Below, piece by piece: positions 10,453 to 23,142 of a stretch of DNA of 64,000 bases (the stretch's first letter is position 1; each line of letters starts with the position of its first letter). A program made the translations under genes and the position numbers. The notes below the pieces were generated by a model that was not told the DNA's origin, did not search any database, and worked only from the letters and a program-made list of their open reading frames with translations. The DNA comes from Steinernema hermaphroditum (lineage: Eukaryota; Nematoda; Chromadorea; Rhabditida; Steinernematidae). The stretch covers positions 3,844,001 to 3,908,000 of the forward strand of contig CM059625.1 of the NCBI GenBank assembly GCA_030435675.1. The letters are read 5' to 3'.

Positions 10453-13400
10453 ACCTCTCCTCCTTGACTCTCATAGACTCCTCGTTTCTCTTTTATTGGA
10501 AAATATGACACTCTTTTTAACTTATTGTAACCATAACTCAGGGTTCGCCCTCTCAACTCTATAACCATTACTCTGTCATCAGTCTTCGTCCCATCTCCCT
10601 CTGAACTTATATGTACAAATGGTCATTCACACCCTAAGGTGATTAGACGCATTGTGCTTACTTTTGGTCTCATTAAGGTTCTTCCCCTCGCTCTTGATTA
10701 ACCCCAACGCAACAGGTCCTTCCCTCTTTCCTATCTAGCAATAAGTTCTCTTCACCACAACACCGAATATGTAGCAATCGCCGAATGCGCTTCGACATCT
10801 CAATATGCACAGACGAGCCTCGTAGGCTGCCTTGCCTTAACCACGTACTGGTTGCAAGAAGTGGTATTGTGATTGTCACCTCCATCAGTCCCAAATTCCC
10901 ACCTCTCGGTAATCATTTCCCCCTACTTGTTAGTAATCGTATTGTTGTGACTGTGACCGATCACTATGTGCGTGGTACTTCATTGTTCATTTGTTTTCTT
11001 GTGACTCCAATCTCACCGGATACCGCCTGTGGATAAATGTTGTTGTCTGAAGAGTTGGGTAGCTGTGTCGGAGGGGCTCAGAGCACAGGACGGCTGAACT
11101 GGCCATCTGTCTTCGTTTTTTTTGTGATTAGTACGCGCGAACAGCAAAAAGCGCAATAAATCACCGAAGGCGACGCGTTGGCGCGACCTCAAAGGGCGGA
11201 ATTACGACGGTAGACCGCCAGGTTTACGACATATTCAAATACGAACGTGCCCAGGTATATGACTAATCTAAGTCTAATCCGGAAAAAGGTGAAAAGCAGC
11301 TGGATATCGAGAGGCCCTTGGTGTCGCGTTGCCGCGCATCGAGTCAGAGACCTCAATGTTTGTTTTGTGCTCGAGAACCCATATGTGTCGCAAAGGAGAA
11401 ACATACGACAAGAGGTGAAAGCACAGACGCCGACAACATGTCAACACTATGAAAACCAGCAGGGTGCATTATCCGCAAGCGCCAGAAGGCACACCAGCGT
11501 CTATGATGTAATGGTCAGCATGGTTACCTTCCAAGCACTCGACAGGCCGTTCGATTTCCCTCAGACGCAGAAGATTTTCTTTTGCGATTTGAGAAATGCC
11601 CTTTTGTTTTGACGATACATTTTGCCTAAGTTTTATCGCTTTTGCTCTATTTATGATGGGATTTCAGCGGCGAAGATTTCAGCCACGCACTTCAGCACAA
11701 AAATAGCAAACCACCTTCAACTATCCACTTAATGCCGTTATGATAACATTGACAAGTACAATAGCATTCTTAGGATCGTCACAGATCCTGAACGTCGAAT
11801 GATCGCACTTGACCTTTTTGTTATTGACGACATTACCCGAGTATAATCTTCGTGCTCTTATCAGCAGAAGGTGCAATTGCTGTTTTTACAACAATACAAC
11901 TCATAAAATTTTCAACAGATCTATTTGATTAAGGTTGTTGTACTAACAAGCGTGCTACCATATTCCTCATTCAAATTTCAAACCTCCATTCCAACCCTCC
12001 CACCATTCTTGCAACGCTTCCCCTATTCCGGCAACTGTTTGTTCACAGAGCCGCCATTTTCTGCTTTTACGATAAACGCAGCATGTCTTCATAGGACTTG
12101 TCAAAGTACTATCCACTAGAACTCATTTTGTAATCATTATCTAACGAAGTTTTACACCACAATAGCCAGATCAAAAAACGGTTCATGCTAAGCAAACTGT
12201 GTATATTTGGTCGAGTGTTCAAAATACAGCAATTTTTAGTTAATAGTCATGTTGTTGTCAATTTATTATGGCTTTCCCAGGCGAACAATGCGTTCATTTT
12301 TTCAAATGTCGCCTGCATTCCGCCCTTTGTTTACACGCTGCAAACCCGTTTCGTATCGCCGCACAACTGGTTCCGCTCCTGACGTCATCGCGTTCGCATT
12401 CATGGCCATCTTCCACTAATTTCGCGAATTAACAAGAAGTAAACAGCTATCTCGGGGATTTCCCGCTACAAAATCGCATATGTGCAGCATTATATAAACT
12501 GGATTTTTACGTGCTGCTGGTTGTTATTGCCACTGTTTTTCACATTACTATTCCGACTGACCCTTCTGTCAAACACCGGAACAACACAGTGGTATTGTAT
12601 GTTGCGGTGATGAATCGTCGAGCTCATCGAATTGCATCATTCGCGAACGCGCGCGTCCATACAATAGTTGCATTTTGGGGCGATTGTGTACGTCGCTTAG
12701 GAATATGTGCAGATCTGTTGCATCACTCGTTAATGAATGTGACACGCCGTCTGTTGCATTCGCGCCTTTTTTGACTGACTATTCCACGGAAGACAGATCG
12801 GGTTTATCTGAATTTATAGCACATATGCACCATTTGAGCCGCTGCACATATTACATATTATACGTGGGAATATACACGGGTGGTAAAATGAATGCTTCCC
12901 AAAATCGCTCACCGCATTCTAAATATTTAGTGCATCAATAACATAAAAAGGTGGAAAGGAATGAGCTCTTCTGTGGAGACGCGTTGTTTACAAAACAGCG
13001 ACAACAGCTGTATAGACACGGCCTGGTCGGTATTTCGATGGTCAGCGTTCCCAGGTGGACTGAGACGATGCGTGCTATTTCATCGTCTTTCGGTGTTTTT
13101 CCAGAAGGGCTTTAGTTTGGGCCCCTTGATGACTGGCCTTTTCTAATCAATATCAGCTGGGCGGCGAACGCTATGTCGAAACGTTGTTCCACAGTGTATT
13201 GCGATAGTGCGCGAACTGACTGCTTGTGTCGAAATCCATTGCATGGCAGTCTTTTCCAAGCATTCTTATAAGTCGAGTGATACTACGCTATTTCCATTTG
13301 GCTATTGTGGTCTGTTGGTGTTCCATGAGTACATTTGCTTCCTCGTGACAAGCAGTGTCAGCTGATACTTATACGCAGTGCTCTTGGCAAAAGTCCGAGA

Positions 13401-14536
13401 AAAGCAAGCATTTTGTTTACGTTCTTTCGCTTCCATATTGATCGCCTTGCTTCAGCTCTTCAGATTTCGCCGAGGCCGAAATCCACTTGTTTATCGCATG
13501 ATGCTCTTTATCACGTTCTTTGCTATTTCGCATTGACAGTAGCGAGAATCACATCGCCGTTTATTTGTCCACCACCTGTTTGCCAGACACTTTATTTATG
13601 TCTGCATCTCAGATAGTAAGTCCTATTCACCAATCGTCAGTCTGAACGCTTTTGAGATGCAGAGCCAAAAGAAAACTGGTTTATTTCAATGAGAATCACT
13701 ACGTCCGGTGGATCTATGAGTCACTAGTATATCGTCTCCGAAGCGTCGAAGTCGGAAACGGGAATATGTTGTTTTGCTTGTAAACTGCGTGGATGGACGT
13801 GTTTTGCCCACTTAGTCATCCGCTTTTTCACTTTGCACATATATGCTTGACACCATCAGTTGTAGCGGCGCTTGAACTTGAAGGGCTTCCGAGGTGAAAT
13901 AGAAGGTAGAACAAGTGACTAGTGTCAAGGACGTAACTTTGGAATCTTCTGGTTTCGGTACACTTGAGAACTGTACATTCAGAAAACGATAGGCGGGAAA
14001 TTGTCAGTTTTTCCAACGAACTCAGCTTCCATAAGCGGGTTAATTCCACTATATCCGCGCCATTTATATTCACTTCGTACGTAACCTCACTAATATAACC
14101 GAGGACGTGTCTTTGACAGGAACTGGCGTTGTTATTAGTGCCACGTAGTAATTCGGAATAGGTCACTGAATACAAGGAAAGGTGAACAGGATGACGTCAG
14201 TATACATCCTGACCGGTGCTGATTTCAACAAAAGTTCTTAGGGGTTCTCACTTGTTAGCAAGCCTCTGTCAGATGTGCATTAGTCTGCGAACTCCATGCG
14301 ATGCCACTGGAAAAACATCGCATTCACCTTTCTCTGTATTCAGTGACATACCGTGACTTATTACGTGGCACAACCTTATCAGTTACTTTTTATTTCCTAT
14401 TTGCTTGTTTACCCTCAGCGTATCATGCGTTTCGTTGTTTTAGAAATAGTCACGTCATCTTTTTAGATTGATTTCATGCCTTGTGTTCAAAACTGCAAGA
14501 CTTCTGTCACCATTCAATCGTATATTACGCCCAAAG
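10453..14536. other. Intergenic region, 4.1 kb, no supported gene
   Basis: Only short, mutually overlapping open frames are present. A TTTCCCGC octamer occurs at about 12466. The longest ATG-started frame is a 115-codon minus-strand frame at 13828-14175 with a serine-rich end and no recognisable domain; I left it unannotated. The stretch next to 14460-14536 should hold the promoter and leader of the eIF2B epsilon gene. Confidence 0.4.
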
Positions 14537-16963
14537 ATGTCTATCATGCCATCGCTCACTGCTGTTATTATCGCCGACAACTTTTGTCCTCAGTTTACCC
14601 GCATGGGAGGTTCCGAGTGTTGGGTAAGTCGTGCGTAGGATGGACCAAAAAGATACGCCATTTTCTTAATGTGTTTAATGATACGTAAAAACTGAACTAC
14701 TAAAGAAGCTCTGATATAGTGGGCTTTCTTATTTACTCAATTTTTCAGGGTTTAAAAAAAATCGGAAGCCTAACTTATCTCGAATGCTGCCTCCTGTGGA
14801 TTGCTCGCACCCGCGTTAGGAAAGTGGTCGTAGTCGTCGCCAGCGAACATCCTGAAGTCTATGACAAAATCAAATCACTTTTGAAGTAAAAACCGCACTT
14901 CTCGGTCGAACTTTCAATTGTTGACTTACAGTGCGTTTGATGCCTTCTTCCTGGGAACTGTCGTCGTTGACCGGACCATCGGAAGTGTCGGCGACGGAGT
15001 TCGCGCCGCTGACCGACAGGGCCTGCTTATGGAGGACTTCATGCTCATCCACAATCCGACCACTATTTGTGCGTCGTCGTTGGATCGGCAAATCGAGGAG
15101 TTTTTTGAACTGCGCAAAGAAAACAAGAACAACACAATGATGTTGTTGTACAGGAAGAGCCACCAAAACAGCAATGTCCCTTTGGCAATTGAGAGCGAAA
15201 CAGGAAAGCTGCTGGCTATCGATGAAGAGGAAGGCGATGGTGACAGTGCTTACGTAAGTTAGTTTTAGATTTTCGCTTTCAGTAATCATATAACAGTATC
15301 ATGTGCATAGCTAGAGTGGAATACGGCCTTCACTATTTTGTGCATGCAGATACTTCAACAGGCAGGATCTTGAAACAGCAAGATTATCTTATGCAATCAC
15401 GCTACATACGCTTTCGAATTTAGGATTCCGAAGGCGACGAGACAATTACTCGTAAGGACATCATCGACACTGGAATCGCCCTCTGTGCCCCCAATGTCGC
15501 CACTGAATTTACAGGAAACTTCGACTTCCAAGAGCGTGACGAACTCATTGATCACATACTGGAGAACGAAGAGGTTCTTTGTCAGAACATTCACGTCCAC
15601 GTGCTCCCTGATGAAGTGCCGTCTTACACGGCTAAGTAAGTCAAATTCTACGGATACTAAAACGCATACCATTTCAGCAACATGGCTGATCTCATTCAAA
15701 TGCAGCGTTATTTTTTGCAACGCTGGTTCTCTCCACTCGCCGCGAACCGCCGCTCCATGGCTGACCGATCCAGAAATTCACGCATTGTCACACATCGTAA
15801 TAATGTTTACATCACTACAAGAGATGAGAAAACATCGTCGAAAAAACTGCAAAAGATGAATAGTGTCTTCTTGTCGGCAAATGTTGTCGTAGGAAGTGGT
15901 GTAGCAATGGACAACGTGGTTGTCGGTGAGGGGTGCAAAATTGGTACGTACAGCAATCAGGATACATCGACTGACTTTGACTGAGTTTTCAGGGGATAAC
16001 GTAGTGCTGAAGAACTGTACTCTTGGGAGTGGAGTGACTATCGCTGAGAAAACGTGTCTGACAAATTGCATTATCGACGACAACGTTACCTTCGGGTTGA
16101 ACTGTACTATTGGTCAAGGCTGCTACATTGAGAAAGATGTAAGTGAATGATGTATATTTGACATTTAACCTTCTTTCTTCCTATAACTATACAAAGTTAA
16201 TGTTATCTGTAAGGAAAAACATTGCGTACGAATAGTAATGCAGCTCACATGATATCATAGGCTATACAGCGTCTTTTTTCTCTGTGTTTATTGCTGCTTA
16301 CTTGGCTGACTTACATGCTTTTTCAGTACACTGTCGCTGATAACTCAATCATCCACGACAATAGCATTGTGTCGAAGGATTGCCTACGTCTCTCTTCCGA
16401 GACCTCCTCCGAATCGTTGGATTCCGGCGGTATTTCGGAGGCCGAAAGTGACGACTTCTTCGATGATATTCTTGAGGCGATGAAGGATGCTTATGAAAGA
16501 TTAGATTCATCCGAGAGCACTTCGAAGAATCTCCTGCTTGAGATCAATCGATCACGCCTCATCTACGGTCTGTCGATCGATGAAGTCGCCCAGCAGATAC
16601 TCCCAGCCTTTTTGAGCCTGAGGCAATGCGATAACCTCAAAGTCGTCGCACAATTAATCGACGAATGGCTGGAAATATTCGAAAATTTCTATCGTTCTGA
16701 ATCTGGCCAATCGATTCTTCTGAAGTCTCTACAGGTATGCTAGACGGAAAACGTACTTTGCTAATGACTGCTTTTAGCAATACGCGGAGTCGCATACATC
16801 GTTTACGAAAAAGCTGAAACACGTCGTGTCCTATTTTTACAACAGCGATGTGCTGGACGAGGATGCAATCTTTAAGTGGTTTGATGTCATGGAACGGGAT
16901 ACGGAGATGTACAAAGAGATTAACCACCTCGTCGCTGCGCTGAAGCAACAAGCTCAGGAATAG
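14537..16963 (+). CDS. Translation initiation factor eIF2B, epsilon (catalytic) subunit
   Basis: Eight exons join in phase: 14537-14623, 14749-14885, 14932-15253, 15424-15635, 15678-15943, 15993-16138, 16327-16734 and 16778-16963 (587 residues). The N-terminus TAVIIADNF and the segment GSVGDGVRAADRQGLLMEDFMLIH match the nucleotidyltransferase-like domain. Residues about 310-390 are a left-handed beta-helix of hexapeptide repeats (VVVGSGVAMDNVVVGEG..IGDNVVLKN). After an acidic linker (ESDDFFDDI) comes the W2/HEAT-type domain ending AIFKWFDVMERD..., the part that catalyses GDP/GTP exchange on eIF2. The protein is shorter than human eIF2B epsilon (721 residues), mainly in the first domain and the linker. 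There, the usual LLPL.NVP..DY signature is replaced by GSLTYLECCLLW. Two ATGs open the frame (14537, 14546); I took the first. C. elegans D2085.3 is the expected orthologue. Confidence 0.92.
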
Positions 16964-17008
16964 CTTTACAATGAGTCATACTTGACGAATAACTTATAAA
17001 TTCGGATA

Positions 17009-17014
17009 AATAAA
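17009..17014 (+). terminator. Polyadenylation signal AATAAA of the eIF2B epsilon gene
   Basis: An AATAAA lies 46 bases past the stop codon in an AT-rich 3' end. Confidence 0.55.
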
Positions 17015-17639
17015 TATTATAAGCAAAACGAACTCCGTGTATCTCAAGGATCATTTTATGTCATGGAATTCAGAAAGTTATGGTACTCTCGAACATATTA
17101 ATATATTATAAATTTGTGTGTGTTCAGTTTTTGCAAGAACACGCTCAAAAATAATAGGCATGGTATTGGGCAGACAGCGGTGCACACAACCAGTCCTTTA
17201 CTCGAGGCACACGCGAATATGCAATGATACACGATAAATATGTACAGGGCGAGCGGGTCTAGACTGTTTATCAAAGGACATGGCGGGGTCTACCCTCAAC
17301 AGTATACAAAGTACTTGATGCGTTTCGTCGAGTCTTCAGAGATCCGACGTGCCAATGTTCTCAGATTTAGGTGTAGGACAGATGTCAGAATGTGTTATTA
17401 AAATTGCTCCAGTAATATGTTTTACTTTTACTTTTTCAATAACTTTTCAAGTCGGTCCTGCATAGAGTTGTCATCGAGTCGAAACCGAAAATGCACAGTT
17501 TTTTTTGCACTACGGACCAATTTTTGAACTGCTATCGAGAACCTTTTGTGTACTGGATTCGCTCCAATGTTGTCGCCCATCACAATAAAAAATTAGACCG
17601 AACAGCAAAACAAGGTCCATTTAGCGACCAAAGATGAAA

Positions 17640-17850
17640 AATCCGAACCCAAAAATCTGAACCCGACAACTTTGGAATGGACTTTTTCGTGGTTCGGTCG
17701 AATTTTTTGAATGTACTGTACCTTGACGTTGGGCGAAGGTTTTCAAAGAAATCGAAAATTTTTAGAACGGACTTCAAAATTATTACTGCAAACTTACTAC
17801 ATACGTACTGCACAAAATGCGGATTTTCGGGTTCGACCCACAACTCTATT
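17640..17850. repeat. Dispersed CCGAACCC-type repeat remnant
   Basis: The stretch has ATCCGAACCCAAAAATCTGA and, about 180 bases on, the opposite orientation TTTTCGGGTTCGACCC. The same word family, GAACCCG followed by ACAAC or CCAAC, appears near 2.1 kb, and CCGAACCC again near 47.93 kb. This suggests old copies of one interspersed repeat. Class and boundaries cannot be read. Confidence 0.35.
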
Positions 17851-18071
17851 CCTGCATACGTTCTATTTTACTGCCCTTGAAAATTGCGCGGTCTATCTTA
17901 TTTGTCATATCTGGCTAAATCTAACGTATATGTCACATATCTGGCAGCTGGAGTGGTTACTAACTGTGCTAATCACATCGTTCACGTTAATCTTCTTCTG
18001 GCTTTGCCTGGATAGAGCGATCAGCGACCGATCCCATCAGTGTACGCGGGCGTTGAAGTGGCGACGGCTTC

Positions 18072-18121
18072 TTGGCGAGACAGTGGAACTACGGTACCCT
18101 GGTGTTCCAGGCCTTCTGGGA
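18072..18121 (+). repeat. 50-bp block shared with the 52.2 kb retroelement remnant
   Basis: This block matches the reverse complement of 52215-52264 at 47 of 50 positions. Translated in one frame, both copies read GETVELR-PGVPGLLG, so the shared reading frame is conserved as well as the bases. It is probably the relic of one transposable-element family. Confidence 0.6.
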
Positions 18122-21100
18122 GCCGGGGCGATCATTGCGCCAACAACGACGGCCGAGATCGACCGCTCACTCAGCTCGTCCCAATGAAACTCAGAGAGAG
18201 TAATAGGACGACCCGACCGATCGCTGAAACACAAATGAAAGAATCGCTAACTGTGCAATTTAAGAAAATAAGACAGCACGATAAGAACATGCATTGAAAC
18301 AGCATGCGGTCCGGCACAAATTATCAGATCTGTTTGGATATGAAAAATAAGATGCGTAAGCACTGTAAGAAAAGAAAAGGGTGGATAACACCCTAAAAGT
18401 TCACATTTCAGCGTACTGAGTCTACCGTAAGCCACACGTATGAATTGGAAGCCGAGCTTCTTCGCCGAATTAAGTGAAATTTGGAAAGTTCCAAACGCAG
18501 AAACGATGAAAAAAACTGAGCCATCAATATTGTGATTTTTTACTATTGAAATGGCGTATCTGTCTGTATTCTCTTATATGGGCAACTAGTCGAATAGTGC
18601 TGATTCGATTCGTTTCATATCAGTACCCCTGTCTTCTAACTACTTCAATGTTCCATTTGTTTTCCTAAAATAAACTGCTTGCACTGCTTTCGTTCAGACC
18701 CTATTCATATTTTATCGGATAAGTATTTTCCAAATTAAAAAATCTGTATCGAGACTTTTGAGCTAAGTTTAACCAGAGGAACTGCACAATAATCAGTCAG
18801 CCAGCAGTTATGAAGTGAGTAATAGCTTTTGACCGACACACTGTTTTGGCAAGACACTGATGACCGTTTGTTGCACTTTGAGATGCGGTACCATGCTGTG
18901 TCCACTTTTTTTTCAAACTGGCCATCGAATAGAAACCGTTTTGACATGTACAAAAGGGCATTTTTTCTGACTGTCCTCGTCAGTGATAGCTAACAAAATG
19001 CAACATTTCGCGTTCGATAAGGACTTGTCCAGACATAGGTCAGCAGGATAACGTTGTACTTTCGAAAAGGACCCATTAAAGTCGGAAGTTATCTGGCGTC
19101 GTCGGCCCACGCCCGTTATCGAATTTGAAAAGATTACCCCAAATGTCTCCCTGCCACTGCAGATTCCTCTCCCTTCCATTTGGGATTCCGTTCGCTCCGA
19201 CAATCGAACGGTCTCCGCGGGTTATTGTTTTAAAAAATGTCCTTTGAGCTGTTTGATTGAGCTCTGCTTGAAAGCACGGTCACAGTAGATTTTCGAGCAA
19301 TCGTTTCCGTCACCGAGCGCCGTTTCCGCTCGACGCTCTACAACGTTTGGTCTAGGGTCTGAAGTAATCGCAGAAATATTTTTATTTGTCGTTTTTACAC
19401 TTTTTGTTTAGATCGTTCGTCATTTCCGCAGCCTCCCCATTTTCTTTGTGCAGTTGAGACGAGTTAGTCGGCCATCTTAGGCGTGCTTGTTGCGGACATC
19501 AAAGGGAGGCAGACGTTTTTTTTTGTGGCGGACAAGTTACGCGAACACCTGTGCGGGCACGCGCCATACGTTCCAAGCCACTCATGTGACAAATGAGGAT
19601 GTCGTGCTGCCCGGAGCGGCACTCATCAAAGCGCGTCACAGATCACAAGTTGTGCCTTTTGAGGGGACAACGTTGACCTGACTTGTCAAGTCGAACATGT
19701 GTTGTCGTCAACGTCGCCTGTTTATGATAATGAAGTGGTCGAGAGCGCTGACCGTTGAGGAGCGTTTTTATCACGCGTACAGGCAACTCGGACCCTTTGA
19801 CGACCCTCAACAGGGCTGATTGGTGCCGGGATCGGTAGAGTTGTGCCAGCCGGTGGTGCACTTAGAAGGTGATAACACTCTTGAAGTCACTCCACTTACC
19901 AGCGGCCCGAGTGGACAGCATAACGGCAACATCAGGCGGTCCTGTATTGTTATTCTTTTTTTAGCCAAAAAGCCTTCAGCCGTTCAAGTTCTGTTTGGTT
20001 TTCCCAGACGTCACGTTTCCGGAAGCGGCACCGGTCGTAAGTTTTTTTGCAGAGAACGAGCGCGAAAACGCCGCCGTTTGTTGTTTCCCATGCACATAGT
20101 TTAGGTTTTAAACGTGTCGCTTTGCCGCGCATCGGTTTGTGTCGGCGAACCGTAGCCGAAGCGGCTGCAAGTTGTCCGAAAACACGGCGGTGCTGGTGAT
20201 CGCCTCAGCTGACCGCCTGGGAAAACGGAAAGTTGTCGGAATGCGCCAGCCGGTACCTCTCGGATTGATCATAAAGTGCATTTCAACGTATTTTCCTGCC
20301 GTTTTCGCACCTCCGTCTCGCGCGCCTCTAGACCTTCGCCCTTGTGCACTCCTCCGCCGCGTATTCGCGCATTCTGACGTTTTTTTTTTCACACAATCAC
20401 CTTCTGCCTTTGTTATCGCACTTTGGTTTACACTACGTCGCGCCCTTATCAGTAGCTCACTGAGGGTATACGAGACGCCCATTGCCGATGTTCTCCGCGA
20501 CGGAGACATTTAGCAAAATGCAACATTGCGAGGGTTGTTTTTTTTGCGAACGGATGGGCCGTTATCTTTCAAAGTTTATACAGTCGATAAAAGAACACAT
20601 AGTATGTTGTGCGTACACAAACTATGAGAGGCCAGCGCTCGAAGAGAGAAGTTTTTGAGGGAGGAGAAGTTTTACAATCATAGAAAAGGATTTGCGGTAA
20701 TTGAAGTGTCGTATGTAGTTCGACCTTCCAGATAAGGGTTTGAAGACAGTATTCAATGTCACTTTTTTGTTTCGACAACGGGTTATCACCAGTCGCAAGG
20801 GCAAAGTTTATGGAAATAGGGACGCTGACGTGGCTGCAACATTAGCCATAAGAATGTAGAAGTGCACTTGTACTGTCTCCAAATGGCATATACATAAAGG
20901 TACAATTTATGATGATATTGACAAAAGAGGAGTCTCTTGAGTAAGGAGTTGAGTATTGTAAGAACTGTTTCTGAGGAAATTCTTTCGATTGATTAGATCC
21001 TCATTACTCAGATGTGAAAAGGGCTGACGGTACTCTTTCGCTTGATCAATCGTTTTCTACACAGCTTTCCATTCATGTCACTTAGAATACATTCGACTGG

Positions 21101-23142
21101 TTGGTGTTGCAACATCGAAGTGGTTCATTATCTTGAACTCTGCTCTAGCAGTCGATGACAACTGCGTGCGGCAAAAAAGTGACATACTGTCTCCAAGTGC
21201 TTATCAGCTATGCACATGGCACTTCATTTTGCCGCACTTCGCTCTCAAGACTACAGAAATTCCCACGAACATCGTCAAGTCTTCACTTGATGTTGATCAG
21301 GATCGATTTCCAGTGGAAATCTCCATAGAAATTGTGGATGCAAATTACAGTTTGAGGCTCCGGGATCAAGACAACGGACACGGAAAAGCTCGTTTTTTGA
21401 AATGTGTCCGCAACTATAAAACGGCTATTAGTCAAACAAGCATAATCGTTGATCCCAACGGTCGTACCCTCCTCACAGCTTCCTCCCTTATTAATTACTC
21501 TTCGGACAGCTGTCCGCTGAAGTTGTTTATCACGTGACTGTTTCAAACTAGTCGCAACATAGTCGTTAATGACCCTTTGTTTTCTAATTACTCTCTGCAC
21601 CGGCTCGCGAAGCTCTCCTCCACTTTCACTGCTGCCAGCGGGTGCTTCTGTTCAACACGAGGCGAAGAACATAAGCTACGCATGTAAGAAGCGACGTTCT
21701 TGCTCATCCGCGCTTGCTACCCCCAGGCGTCGTCAAGGCCATCAAGATAACATATCAAAAAGCGCTTCGCAATAAATTTTGAACAAACTTGGAACTACGC
21801 GACAACGCTTGAATTCCCATAAACAGGCGAAGGTGCACATTCGTTGAAAAATGCGGTGTCCACAAAGGAGACACGATGAGTCAGGACAGGTATGTTTTTC
21901 GCCGCTGCTCATCTCTATCTATCAACTTCCCCTTCGCGCCCTTCTTCGAAAACCATGGTTATATCGGCCGCCCACTCTTGCTGCTAGATGACCACTGCCC
22001 AGCGCGCCTTGACGCATTTTCTCGTCTCCGATCTGGGAGGTGCGAACGAGTTGCCCGTGCGACGACGTCTAGACATTCATCTTTTTGTCCTTTTTTGAAA
22101 CTTGCGGTTGTTATCACTACCTCGATCCCCCGCTACGCAGAGCCTTCAATCACCGCTGGCACCTTTTTGCATTTGAAAGTTATCGAAAAAGGTAGTTGAG
22201 GGTTGACGAGAGATAGCTGCTGGCGCCAGAGGCGACAAAAATACAATAATATTTTCTCAATTCTGTTTGTAGTGGCGCTGTCATATTACATACAAACAAT
22301 TTCGGTTGTTTAGCCTTTGATGCTGATCTGGAACTATTGCGAAAAAACGGAATTTATAAGCCTTTTGATAGCAAGCCGATGGTATTGAAAGCGTGAAGAA
22401 TTCCTTACCTATTTTTTATCGTTTTACGTGTGAAAGCCAAAAAGTTTCCCGTGTTAAAAAAACCTGACGGAAACCGGTACCCTTCTTTTTCATATTTCGC
22501 AGACAAAAGGATTGGGGGCTTGACAAATTCCACACCGTTAGCCGTTTAAATTTGCAACATTCGACCGTCCCTTTCTTGTTTATTAGCCCTCACCCGCCTT
22601 GAAACGGACTCTATTAAAGTAACGATGTGGCGCTTGGCGTGATTTATTGCATTTTATTATGTCGCATGCGGCATTTTCTTTGAGTCCTTTATCCGAACGC
22701 CGATCTTATAATTGGCGCGATGATGCCGTTGCGTGGACGCGTGCGGCGCTCGCGATACCTCTCCTTCTCCAGTATGTCGTCATCATCGTTTTGCGCCGAA
22801 GAAAGAGGTAGTCCCGCCTCCAGTTCGGACGGAGAGGAGATGGGCTCGGGGAGACGGATGGACGGATCGTACGCCGCCCCTCTGCCCAGCCTGCAGAAGA
22901 ACAGGCAGCGACGGGTAATGCACCCTCCCCGGGTAGCTGTGACAATTTTTTTTTCCGAGACTTGTCAAAAAAAACTGAAACCTTAACCAGTTGAGTCGTG
23001 TCGCCAAGTCGTGTTTTATCTCCTTTCTCACCCTAAGGGTTTCCGCTCGATTGCAGATAGTTTCCGTGCTGAACCACTCAGACCCTGCAACTTTTCTATA
23101 CCCCTTAGAGTCTCTCGGTTTTCGTGTGTTCGAGGTGACCAC

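Larger units (their letters stand above)
17015..23142. other. Intergenic region, 6.1 kb, upstream of cyclin D
   Basis: This holds repeat remnants (17.6-17.9 kb and 18.07-18.12 kb, listed separately) and probably the cyclin D promoter. A TTGGCGCGA E2F-like word lies near 22712. Two overlapping frames of 124 and 133 codons on opposite strands (20.1-20.5 kb) and a 134-codon frame at 21133-21537 without an ATG start have no recognisable domain. No gene is supported. Confidence 0.4.

Noticed and set aside
13828..14175. 115-codon ATG-started minus-strand frame
   Set aside because: No domain, no neighbours in phase, ordinary intergenic composition.
20108..20513. Opposing frames of 124 (+) and 133 (-) codons
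   Set aside because: They overlap each other completely, show no recognisable domain, and neither is preferred by composition.
21133..21537. 134-codon plus-strand frame with protein-like composition
   Set aside because: No ATG start, no clear splice partners and no recognised family. It stays possible but unsupported.
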